The notes beneath the pieces were generated by a model that was given only the letters and a program-made list of their open reading frames with translations, made no database searches and was not told the DNA's origin. 64,000 nt of DNA from Terebella lapidaria. Its lineage: Eukaryota > Annelida > Polychaeta > Terebellida > Terebellidae. The stretch spans positions 27,987,402-28,051,401 of the forward strand of contig OX424567.1 in assembly GCA_949152475.1 (NCBI GenBank), in the 5' to 3' direction. The translations under genes were made by a program, and so were the position numbers. Shown here in pieces: positions 48,836 through 60,732 of this stretch (within the stretch, counting starts at the first letter, position 1; each line of letters begins with the position of its first letter).

Positions 48836-51800
48836 TCAGATGAATACGACACAGACATTTTTAGCAATTCGCCGTCAAATTACAGTTACTATGATATTGA
48901 TAATATTCAAATGGATATCACAGATACCAAACAACATTACAACAGCATGCATATTAATATTCAATCGCTGTCTGCCAAGTTTGACCAGTTAAAGATGCTC
49001 ATCAGCGAACTGCATGATAAAAAAGTAAATCTAGATTTTATTATGCTCTGTGAAACCTTTCTCCATCATGGGAATGAACATTTGTTCAAGATCCCGGGTT
49101 ATCACCTGGTAAAAAAAACCCGCATCAATAAAACAAGGGGTGGGGTCTGTATATATATTTCTGATGTTATTGACTATAAGGTGCGACCTGATCTGAGCAT
49201 TTTGAAGAAGGAATTTTCGAGTCTATATTTATCGAAACAACAAATATGTCTAACAATGCTATAGTTGGTGAAATTTATCGAGTTCCTAACACTGCAACTG
49301 CAGTATCTCTGGAATATTACAATGACATTATATCTAAAATTGGAGACAAACATAACGTCTTAATTGGAACAGATCAAAATATGGATCTACTCAAATCGGA
49401 TTCACATCAACCGACAAGTGACCTTTTGTCAAGTTTCATGATGCATTCTTTCTTGCCTGTTATCACCAAACCAACACGCATTTCGCACGGTAGTGCTACG
49501 TTAATAGACAATATATATTTGAAAACAAATTTACCAAACATGAGTATAAATTCCGGTATACTCTTATCAGACATATCTGATCACCTACCTGTGCTTTGTC
49601 TGGTGTCGTGTCGGAAAGTGTGTAAGCCAAACAAATTTTGTACTTTTAGTCATAGAAAATTGAACCAACCTGCTATATCTCAAATTGCTACAGCCGTGAA
49701 ACAGACTGATTGGGCGTTGTTAGAAAATATGACAGTTAATGGAGCTTATGAATTTTTCACACAAACAATTAAATCTTATTTGGACAGATTCGCACCTGAG
49801 TCAAAAATACAAATTTCATCGAAATACTTAATTAGGGAACCGTGGTATACCAAAGGTTTATTAAAATCGTCCAAAACATGTACAAAACTGTATAAAAAAT
49901 GTATGAATAAACAAAGAAGTCATCCGGCATATAAACGTTTTGTAAAATACCGCAATAAATTTAATCAACTTAAACGTATTGCTAAGCAGTCATATTATGC
50001 TAACTTATTTGACAAGTACAAACACGATTTAAAAAACACTTGGAAAACACTAAATAATATCATCGGCAAGCCACGTGATAAAACTAGCACCACTAACGTT
50101 TTCACCATTAACGACAAAACAACAACGGAGCCTCAAGATATATCTGAAGGTTTCTGTGATTTCTTTACTAACGTTGGCCCAAGATTTGCAGCAGATATAC
50201 CATCATCTAGATACAACTCCAATTCTTACCTTAATCTGAACAAATCTCCCAACGCTTCAACAATTTTTCTTGCCCCAGCAGATGAACTTGAAATCGCAGA
50301 TATTTTGAGTAGTCTTAAACCTAAAAAGAGTTCCGGCCATGATGAAATATCAATTAACCTGCTCAAAGCGCTGAACCAGTCTGTTTTTCCACCAATCACT
50401 AAGCTAGTGAACATGTCGATAGTATCTGGAGAATTTCCAGACACCTTGAAATTAGCAAAAGTCATCCCAATCTATAAAAATAAAGATAAATGTAATATCT
50501 CAAATTATCGTCCCATATCTCTTTTATCGTCATTATCGAAAATACTGGAAAAAGTCATTCATAGAAGACTCTATTCATTTTTCCAATCGAAAAACTTGTT
50601 TTATAATAACCAATTTGGCTTCAGGGAACACCACAGCACAGTTGATGCGATCACGACCTTTACTACCGATGTATTAAAATCAATTAACGCTAAGTTATCT
50701 ACGCTAGCTGTTTATTGTGATTTATCAAAGGCGTTCGATACGATAGATCACTCAATACTACTTCAAAAACTAGAATTTTATGGCATAAGGGGTTTGGCAT
50801 TGAACTGGTTTACTAGTTATTTACAAGACCGAAAACAATATGTTTCATAAAATAGTCATAATTCAAATGTACGCTCAGTTTCATGTGGTGTGCCACAAGG
50901 TTCCGTACTCGGACCGTTGTTATTTATCATCTACACAAATGACCTCCCATCATGTCTTAAACACGCCAAATCTATACTATTTGCTGATGACACTACCTTA
51001 TATTTGTCCTCCGATAACCAAAGAAATCTCTACAATCTAATGAATGACGATCTTTCTTCTTTAACAGACTGGTTCCGCGCTAATAAGCTCTCTCTGAATG
51101 CACTGAAAACCAATTACATGCTCTTTTCGAATCAAAACTGGGACACTGATTCATACGCATTGACATTAGCCAATACATCTTTATCAAAAACGACGTGTGC
51201 AAAATTTTTGGGTATATATATTGATGACAAATTGAAATGGGATGAACATATACAGACGGTAAAGAAAAAAATGTCCAAAGCATATTTCGCAATTAACAAA
51301 GCCAAACATTGCATTAACCGAAAGCATCTTACAACATTATATTATTCCCTTGTTTATCGATACCTTACCTACGGAATTACTCTCTGGGGGGCAGCGTCGA
51401 AAATTCATCTTTCCCAAATTGATGTAATGCACAAAAAGATAATTAGAATAGTTCATGGCGCAAATTACAATGCACATACCGCACCGCTATTAAAAACAAT
51501 GAATTTGCTAAAACTGGAAGACATATATCGGCTTCAAGTATGCAAATATATCTATAAATTTATACGAGGATTATTACCTCAGTCGATCTCGCATATTTTT
51601 CAGTTGTCACTGGATTACCACACGCACACCACCAGACAAAGCACAAATTATAAACTTAAAGTATCAAAACCCAGAACATTGACGGCTACACAGGGTATCA
51701 TGAATATGGGTCCAAAAATGTGGAATGGCATCTCGGCAACACTGTATCAACATAATGAACGATTGGTATCCATTGCATCATTTTCTAAAAGGTACAAATC

Positions 51801-52584
51801 CCAGATCGTTGCTGGTTACGAGTGACTCCTGTGGTGGGGGCGGCTTTGGGTCCGTGTGTTGGGGGTCGGTTCGTCTGTCTTGGGGCCTGGGTGCATGGGC
51901 GTGCACACGCGACTACACTGGTAGTCTACAACCAGGTTACCGGAACTTAGAACCAATCACATATTGCCGTGGTGTTTCCGTTCATACTGAAATACTGAAA
52001 ATCAAAAATCAATTATTATTTTCTTTTTCACTTTATGATTTTTTCCCAAATGGGGTCATTTATTTATTTTTTTTGTTTCTTCCAAAGATGCTCAATTTCG
52101 GACTTGAATTTTGTATGTACATATGATAGGAAGTCCAATATAATGATTTCAGTGGAGACCTTATAATAGTTATCTTGTCGAATGAACGTTTCGCACCATA
52201 AGAGCCTAATACTGCATTTTTTTCTGGTAACCTTTCTCAGCCCTTGAGCTTTCTGTTCTCTTCAAAATTCTTTCCTTAATTTAATCTCCCTACATGTAAA
52301 GTCACAAAGTAGCTTCACTTAAAATATTTTTAAGACCTGGTTATTATATTTCATGAAGCCCTACAGTCTATAGACTTCACTTTGTGTCTTTGTGTTGTGT
52401 ACTTTTTGGTTTTGTTTATGCACGCGTAAAGTTTCTCAAGATTTATTTTTGCATTAAGTTCAGCATGTTCTTCTGTTTAATTATTTAATACCTGTATACT
52501 TTTAGTGCATGTATTACTAATTTTTTAGGCGTACTTGTATTGTACATAATACAGAAAAATAAACATTCATTCATTCATTCATTC
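48836..52584 (+). mobile_element. CR1/jockey-like LINE, 5'-truncated and inactive (copy B only)
   Basis: The insertion is missing from copy A, where CAGCAATTCC... runs on uninterrupted at about 9890. It holds the endonuclease and RT open frame, a 3'UTR of about 750 bp and a 3' tail of five ATTC repeats (52565-52584) after AATAAAC. Tandem short repeats rather than poly(A) at the 3' end fit the CR1/L2/Rex-type group. There is no first open frame (gag-like), so it is truncated at the 5' end. No clear target-site duplication was found. Confidence 0.88.
48840..51825 (+). pseudogene. LINE ORF2: AP endonuclease plus reverse transcriptase, two lesions
   Basis: The endonuclease domain comes first: INIQSL near the start, catalytic Glu in LCETFL (about 49047-49064), a GTDQNMDLL motif (Asp/Asn) and the closing SDHLPV (about 49576-49593). 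The RT follows, with NYRPISLLS (about 50503-50529), AVYCDLSKAFDTIDH (motif A), GVPQGSVLGPLLF and the catalytic FADD (about 50980-50991), then the thumb and C-terminal part to 51825. A 1-base shift in a T run at about 49213-49217 separates the first endonuclease part from the rest. An in-frame TAA at 50848-50850 splits the RT just before GVPQGS; the parts on either side are in the same frame. The protein would nick target DNA and copy the element's RNA; this copy cannot. Confidence 0.88.
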
Positions 52585-54935
52585 TTTCTCTCTCAAAGAC
52601 ACAGAACTATGAAATGAAGCCATAAATACCCCACAATATACATCCATCCCCATCCCCACACCAAAGAAACCCCATAACCCAAGCTACCCACTCGACCCTA
52701 ATACGTTCCACTGAACCCCTGACATTGACCATTATCACCTATCAACCCTTCCATTACGCCCATTACGATCATCCCGCCCCTTTGACCCTTACCTCCATCC
52801 CGCCTCACTGCATGCTATTTACTGACTATATCCCCTAAATCGGCCCGCACTCCCGAAGTCACGCCCTCGTTAACTGACGGCCATCGACCCCGGACGGCAG
52901 AGAGGACTCCGACCTGCAACCGACAACTTCCATAAGTGAACACTGAACACTCACTGCAGAAACCATGGCAGCCATCAACAATATCACCCCCTGGGGAAGG
53001 CTGAGACCTTTGCTGGCTTGACGGGTCATGATCAGTCTATCGCCACCGTTACGACACTCATTGTTCATAAGGATTGATCCCTTGGCAAACTGGACAGGAA
53101 CAAACACAAGCAACTGGACCAGTGTTTTCTCTTCTTCACGGGTCAACCCTTGGAAAATCCCACTTGCCCAGAACTGGACGCGAACAGGATTCACATACAA
53201 GGTCATGTGACGAGAGCGGCTGGAGTTTTGGGGGACAGGGGTTCAGTCAATTACTGAAGGACCCCACTCAGCTGAGGGTTCAGTCGGTCATTGAATTAAA
53301 TGCCCGTGATATTATGTTAGTCAATTCAAGGATGGTTCTTGGCTATACCCCGTAAAGATTACCCTTGCCAGAGTTGACTACGTTGTCTGCTATACGCCTG
53401 ACATACGGAATAATATGGAAGACTATCAGGCAGTGCTACACAGTTTGAGAGTTGAAATAATATTTTTTCACAGTGTCATGTTGCCAAAAGAGTGAATGTT
53501 TGTGATGGAATGCACAGTGTCAGAATTGAAGTAATTTCTAGTACTCCTGTCAGTAATTGAAACACAAATCGTGCCTACTCCATTCCATTTCATCAGGCTA
53601 CTAGTCGTGTTTTTGTACTGTCTGTGACCAGGGCCGTGCACAGATATAACATGCTCGCCTCTCTGCACTGGTCCGTTGTTGTTTGTCTGACAATAGGACA
53701 AGCGACACGGCGGGATGAGAGAAGCATCTTCCCTCCGTGACTGTCATCTGCAAACAGTCAGAGTAATTTGACGCCGATTGATCGAATACCTCCATCGTCC
53801 TCACGACAAATTACACCAAAAACTTGTACAAGCGCCGAGGTGACATCCGCCATAATAAACCTCTCTGTTATTGTGGGTACTTTATGTTATCGGCGGGGGG
53901 GGGGGGGGGGTCGAGGTGCTCAGGTAATTTAGGAAAGTTTACATAGAGCGTCACCAAAATCACATACATTTTCCCAATGCCCGACATTTTTACCCATGAA
54001 TATTTGAGTGCGTGGGATCCACAGAAACCATTCAGCCACAATGTCACCCGTGTTAGTGTCTTTTTCATCCAGCTTACAGAGCCCACATCAGGGTATGGTA
54101 GATATGTTCTGATCATGTGACTGTGCACCGGGCAAACTTACTTCTCTTTCATTCTCTGACGCTGAGGTGTCAAATTAGGCAAGTCTTCTTGGACCGATCT
54201 GATTCAATTTTCACCGAATCAAAACGACATATGTCATGTTTGATACACACTAACAAAAGGTACATGGACCTTGGAACACAACAGGGTGCCTATTCTACTC
54301 AAGGAGGGTTGAACAAACAGACGCCCTTTATTTAAAGGCATCATTGGTAAGCAATTACCTTATAATTAGCCTCTCCGAAAAGTTTTAGTTGGAATAGAAG
54401 TTACAGGCACCTCCGAGGAAGAAATCAGGGGCAGGACTAATTGTTTGATGGCTGTGCTGGGACGGACATAACGAGGCTGTTTATGGATCTCTGATCGTCT
54501 TTGCTGTAAAATTCCCTCAGATCTGTGAAGATAACATTGAGCACAGTGGAGACAAGGATGTGAACTTGTTCGGAAATAATCAGTGGTTTGAATTTGCCTC
54601 CAATCTACCATTACTGTGCTTCCACAATAGACGTATGTTCTGAAAAGCAGTAGAACTAATGGGAGATTAAAAATCATTCTGGAAGTAGAGTAAAAAGTCA
54701 CTTGGCGTAAACCATTTTCAGCTATTTGTATGATGATGTTCTCTATATTGGCAGGTGCTTCCCCAATTACCATGGTAACAGCCAGTACAATACATTTATT
54801 AAATAATGAAGATCTTACTCAGACGTGTCTGTCAACCGTCCATACTTATTACCTAATTTATGTATGTCATTATTTATTTCGTGCACTTGATATACCTCAT
54901 TTATATCATATTCATTATTCTCTCCTTTCTTCCCC
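52585..54935. other. Copy B upstream region of the broken LRR gene
   Basis: Collinear with 9890-10705, 11560-12450 and 13085-13498. A G tract of about 17 bases lies near 53894-53910. No gene is supported. Confidence 0.45.
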
Positions 54936-55222
54936 AGGTCACCAGTTGAGGGAATGACCTATTCCCAGGCACGGAAAATCAAGGGATGAAAATGTCAATC
55001 TCCATGGTGACAAGATTTCTTGATCTAATTGCACTGAATCCTCAACTAAGAAGAGCTCAGTAAGTGCTCGGCTGGAAACTTGGATTGAAACAGGTGTTTC
55101 TGCCAATGTGATTTACACAATACAAAAAGTTCTTTCTTCTTGGGATAAAAGTTGAAATGTTCAGTGACAACAGCGATGGATAACAAACACGCCATGGGGT
55201 ACACTGGATAACTACACAAAAG

Positions 55223-57764
55223 ATGTCACGTTGTCGCCGTGCAAGGGCCACACACCACTCCTATTACACTTGTGGGACGTGGACAGGGAAATGTTGGTCC
55301 TACATCAATCCTGCCCATGTCTTTCACGTCTTCACGATATACTTCATGCACACCCTGGCAGTGTGCCCGGAGCTCTGCACGTGTCCGGATTAGTCTAGTC
55401 AGGTCACCTGCGTCGAGGCAGGACTCACAGAGATCCCGAGATCCCTGCCTCCGTCACTGACGACCCTCGAGTTAAGCAAGAACCAAATACACACTCTGAC
55501 CGAGTCCAGTCTCTCGTCACTACGCGGTGTCGTCAACCTCAAACTGAAGGATAACGAGATTGAGACAATACACAACGGTGCATTTCGATCTGATGCCTCA
55601 CTCCAAACCCTGGACCTCGGTGGTAACAAGTTGACGGAATTGGCAAAGTTCACGTTCCAAGGTGCGCCTGGGTTACTACATCTGGACCTGACGTCCAATC
55701 AGCTTACAACTGTCGACGGTGCCTTCGCAGGTATGTTAGAACTTTCCCGTCTAGAGCTACATAACAACCAGCTGACGGAAATTTCACATGATTTGTTTGC
55801 CAACCAAAAAAAAACTGCGCTACCTTCTCCTCGCTGAGAATAAAATAAGTAAAATAGACAAAAAAGCCCTCGAGAATCTGGAGAAATTAACATACTTAGT
55901 TCTCAAAGGTAACTCAATTTCGCATGTGATGCGTTTCAAGTTCTATTCGGATTTTCTCTCTTACGTCGATTTATCGGAATGTGGATTAAGTCATGTTCCA
56001 CGTGGTTTACCACGCTCAATACGCTACCTTCAGTTACGTCGGAATAACATCACAATCATCAGACATCACACCTTTCAAGATTGCCCGTTTGTCAGCATTC
56101 TTGTGCTCGAGGAAAACGGAATAACAGACATAAGTGATCAAACCTTCGAGCATATGACATACTTACAACAACTGTGGCTGAATAACAACAACCTGCGGAG
56201 GATCCCAAGTCACCTTCCGGTCAGTTTACAGTGACTGCTGATGGATTCAAACAACGTAGAGATCGTTAGCGACGTTTTCCCGCAAGGTTCACAACTGAAC
56301 ACATTGTCGCTGATGGGTAACAATGTGAGTTGCCTCTCGTACAACGCTCTACACAACATGCCTCTGCTACAGAACGCTGACCTCAGCAACAACCAGATTG
56401 TGCACGTCTACGGAAACACGTTCAAGAACTCATCACGGCTGGAAACCCTGCAACTGTCCAAAAACCCGCTTCAGTACTTTCACGGCCATAGTTTTCGTGG
56501 CCTAGCAATGCTACAAACTCTCTCCTTGGCTTACGTACCAACTGTGATCTCAATACATGCAGATACATTCAAAGATCTGAGCTTGCTTACCAAACTGGAT
56601 TTAGATAGTAGTCATTGGATTATACAAACCATCCTCGCAGATTCAGAACTGTTGACTTCCCTTGAGTCTGTTGAGGATCTCAGGATACAGAGTTCAGATC
56701 TAACGACTTTCAGTGAAGAATTCTTGGATTATTTCCCAAAGCTGGAGACTTTGCACATTTCCAGCACTAGATGGCACTGTGATAAGTCACTGATCCGGTT
56801 TAGAAACTGGCTTTTAGTGACGGAAATCCGTGTTGAGAACAAAGACGACATTACTTGTTTCTCGCCACATGATTTAAATGGCCGCTCGATCACCTCCCTC
56901 AGCGACCACGAGTTCGCGTCTACAACCACCTTGAAGATTCCCACGGCACTACCCACACCGCCTGGTAGATTAAGTACATTTCCCAGCATTATACCGTCTA
57001 GTCCCACAACCAAAACATCCACTGCATCTACCGTGGCTCCCCCTGGTGAGCAGGAAACCTCCACAGAGGGGAGCACCAGCTCAGAGGATTACTACGACTA
57101 TTACAACAAGTTTGGTGACTCTGAGGAGGACGCTGACAATTTCAGACCTGAGAGACCAGACAACCCTTATGATGTCGAGAGTTTATACCATGATATCTAC
57201 CCTGACAGTGGGGGCGGTGACAGTAAATCCTCTTGGTATCCAACGTGGGAGGAAAAGTTCAAGTCATCCACTCAGTCACTGGGTGGAGCCACCAGTAAAT
57301 ACTCCAATGGGGTCATAGACAGTAACCTTCAGATCCAACCAGTCTCAAAGAATACGTTAGGTGGTGCAACCGAATTTTCACCTTCTGCGAGGGAGGACAA
57401 GGCCGGGTCTGGTCCAGTGAAGTCCACGGTTGTTATCATTGTAGCGACGAGCATTGTCACAATCATTGTAGCTGTGGTTCTCATTGTTGTTATTATTTAC
57501 TTGTCTAGGAAAAGTCGAGAAAACAAAAACGGCGCTGGTAAGGCAAAACAGAGAGCACCTAAGAGAAAGAAACGTGGAGGATGTCAAATTGGAATCAAAT
57601 ATAAAAGTAGGAACGATGTCTTATATTTCATGCCTAAGAACCAAGATGGCAGTACTAGTGATTCTTTACAGACACAGAACAGTAAAGAAGGAATGACTTT
57701 GATACCAGGTCGAGATATCAACCACGAAGGCCCTGTACGAGTCTATAAATGGGAAGATTTCTAG
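55223..57764 (+). pseudogene. LRR membrane protein paralogue, broken by two stops and a frameshift
   Basis: It is aligned with the intact gene from the matching ATG (55223) to the stop (57762-57764). Lesions are: TAG at 55391-55393 where the intact gene has CAG (Gln57); one extra base in an A9 run at 55806-55814 in the sixth LRR; and TGA at 56232-56234 where the intact gene has CGA. Downstream of the last lesion about 507 codons stay open through LRRs, stalk, tyrosine cluster, membrane helix and the RVYKWEDF end. The stalk has several replacements (for example around DNFRPERPDNPYD). The AATAAA signal is mutated. Stop codons that early make a full product impossible without readthrough. An assembly error could explain the A-run but hardly all three. 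Confidence 0.9.
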
Positions 57765-58137
57765 CGGTCGCCTGCTTAGGTTGTATTCTGAATTGCTTGA
57801 GTGTGCACTGAGTGACTGGCAAAATGATTGTTCGAATCATTCACAATTTTCTGTATTTTTTGCCATGTATGTGTGAGTTGTATAGAATTATTGCTGTCAT
57901 GTTGTGCCAATTTGACTGATTTTTATCAGATACCAAGTAATGTTTCTGTTTTTTGTACTGAACTTTCAGAGTTTGTGATACTGTGATTTTGTTTTGTTCA
58001 GATCTAAATGATGAATGAATGATGAGGAACCTGTACATGAAGATTGGTGAAAATAGACCGACTAGACAAGTATTTAAAACGATTAATTGGAGTCTTACTT
58101 GTTTGAATAATTAAGACAAGATCTGAGAATTAATTAA

Positions 58138-59805
58138 GGCATTTCAGCAGAAATGCCTTTATGGTTTTGTCAATTTTATTATTATTATTATTATTATTAT
58201 TATAATTTTTTTTTTCTTTCACTTTTTGGTTTCCGCACGATAACTTCAGTTTGCTTCGATATATCGTCGCCAAATTTTCACCACTGGTCAGAAATGTTGT
58301 GCAGAAGAAGCCTATTGTTTTTGAGCCAGCTCCGGGGTCCGTGATGTCCGTGAGGATGAAATTCATGTTTTTGGTTTCCGCACGATAACTCAAAAATATT
58401 ATGGCAATGACTGTAAAACTTTGCAAGGAGGTTCATATATCACCAGGGAAGAAACCTATTGATATTGAGGCCGATGGCTCGAAATAATTTTAGTTGAGTC
58501 ATCCTTGAGGCTCTCATGCATATCTCGGAAACGGCGCATCGTAGAGCGAAACGGACGTTATTTTCAGACTCGTCACCCTAAACAAACATGTCTAAGGGGT
58601 ATTATGGATGACCTTTGACCTTGACCTTAAATTTTTTCGCTGAGTCGGCATTTTTCATTTTCGTCAATATCTCGGAAACGGTGCATCGTAGAGCAAAACG
58701 AAAGTTATTTTCGGACTCGTCGTCCTAGACAAACATGTCTAAGTGGTATTATGGATGACCTTTGACATTGACCTTCAATTTTTTTGCTGAGTCGGCATTT
58801 TTCGTTTTCATTGATATCTCGGAAACGGTGCGTCATAGAGCGAAACGGACGTTATTTTCGACTCATTGCCCTACACAAACATGTCTTAAGGGTATTATGG
58901 ATGACCTTTGACCTTGACCTTAAATTTTTACGCTGAGTCAGCATTTTTTCGATTTCGTCGATATCTTGGAAACGGTGCGTCGTAGAGCGAAACGTACGTT
59001 ATTTTCGGACTCGTCGCCCTAGACAAACATGTCTTAAGGGTATTATGGATGACCTTTGACCTTGATCTTAAATTTTTTCGCTGAGCCGGCATTTTTCATT
59101 TTCGTCGATAGCTCGGAAACGGTGTGTCGTAGAGCGAAATGGACGTTAATTTCGGACTTTTCGCCCTAGACAAACATGTCTTAAGGGTATTAGGGATGAC
59201 CTTTGACCTTGACCTTAAATTTTTTCGCTGAGTCGGCATTTTTCGTGTTCGTCGATATCTCGGAAACGGTGCGTGTGGAGCAAAACAGACGTTATTTTCG
59301 GACTCGTCGCTCTAGACAAACATGTCTTAAGGGTATTGTGGATGACCTTTGACCTGGACCGTAAATTTTTTCGCTGAGTCGGCATTTTCTTGTTTTCGTC
59401 GATATCTCGGAAACGGTGCATTGTAGAGTGAAACGGACGATATTTTCAGACTCGTTGCCTTAGACAAACATGTTTAAGGGGTATTTCCTTTGACGTTGAC
59501 TGTAAATTTTTTCGCTGAGTCAACATTTTTCGTTTTCGTCGATATCTCGGAAACGTGTGTCATAGAGCGAAACGGACGTTATTTTCGGACTCATCAAATC
59601 CTCGGAAACGGTGCGACTTAGAACAAAACAGACATTAGACAGATAGTCTTAATGGTGTGAAGTTTGTCCCTCACAGACATGTAATTGCACAAATGTCTTA
59701 TAGGTCTCATTGGGAGCTTATCATGTTTTTGCTGAATCAGCATTTTGGTTTTTTTCCATGCCTCACCCTGAAATGCCTCCAAGGCCTTTAGGCCTTGACG
59801 TCTAG
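58138..59805. mobile_element. Pearl/HINE-like non-autonomous element with a 147-bp tandem core
   Basis: This 1.67-kb insertion lies in the B 3' flank. The two copies in A are uninterrupted there (about 16720 and 18038). The 5' tip is a hairpin, GGCATTTC-AGCA-GAAATGCC. Next come a (TTA)n microsatellite (about 58168-58203), the tandem core, a CTGAAATGCC that is inverted relative to the 5' tip, a hairpin AAGGCC-TTTA-GGCCTT, and the end GACGTCTAG. TTAA borders both ends. A subterminal inverted repeat, microsatellite, tandem core and a 3' hairpin before CTAG match the pattern described for bivalve pearl and Helentron-derived elements. TTAA could instead be a true target duplication. Confidence 0.7.
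58522..59640. repeat. 147-bp tandem repeat array, about 7.5 units
   Basis: Units begin ATCTCGGAAACGGTGC at 58522, 58669, 58816, 58963, 59110, 59257 and 59404 (exactly 147 apart), then 59544 (140) and a partial unit. Most units carry TGACCTTTGACCTTGACC, i.e. AGGTCA half-sites as a DR1 on the minus strand plus a TCAAGGTCA-type extended half-site. Confidence 0.93.
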
Positions 59806-60732
59806 TTAATTCAGGAGTACCTCATCCTATCATCCTGTAATTATCCTTTACCCATTACCCATCACATGTCATTGTCATTCCACATCAAAGCAACCATTTC
59901 ATCTCGATGCTATGTAAGAATATGGCATATGATGTTATTTATTGTGGGTACAGGTAGGTTCAGAATTACGCAATGTAATTCAATGAGTGTATGTTTTTAT
60001 GGACGACATCCCTGGATCTCCGTGAAATCTACACAACACTGGGGAAACAGAGCTAATTATCTACTTCAGGTGTTCATCAAATGTTATATAAAAGAGAAAA
60101 CACTACCTGAAAAATAGGGAATTGTAATATTGTTCTGAGAGAAACAATTGATTTTCCTGGTTCAATAACAACCAATTCCCACAGCGCATCGGTGGAGGGG
60201 CAATGATAAAATATATTTGCACACACTCCACGGCTAGGTTATGACCGATAAAAATATGACATGGTCCCGCAGTGAATCTCGGGTGATGCACCGTCACAGG
60301 CCAGATCGAATAAACACAATATTGATTACATAAATACTTGCTTTCTTCGATGCGGTACATGGCCCAAAATTCAAAACGTTATAAAAAATATAAAATGAGC
60401 CCCTTCACTTGCAAGCCAGCGTCTTGTTTTTTTTTCTCCAGAAGGAGAGGTCGTGTTACAGCAGGAAGATTGAGCTTGGAGCTTAAAATCAATATTGTAA
60501 TATTTCTATATTATTTACTCGGAGATAAAATTTGGTAATTGATGTTAAATATGTTTCTGCATAATGAATGCAGTGTGCAAAGTGGTCAGAAATTTAATTG
60601 CTATTTTTGTGGAATGTTTATCTTTCTTTTATATATAAGATTCCACAGGGACGCTAAACGGTCCATAATACATAACTTCGTGATTATATTACGTTTACTG
60701 TACACTACTTTGTAACACTATTTTGTAACAGT
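59806..60732. other. Copy B DNA downstream of the broken LRR gene
   Basis: Collinear with 18040-18960. No gene is supported. Confidence 0.45.

Noticed and set aside
53887..53910. G and C homopolymers (also near 9008, 12915, 22351, 26562, 31131, 40258, 47008)
   Set aside because: Possible quadruplex-forming runs, but single homopolymers of this kind are common and length is unreliable in assemblies.
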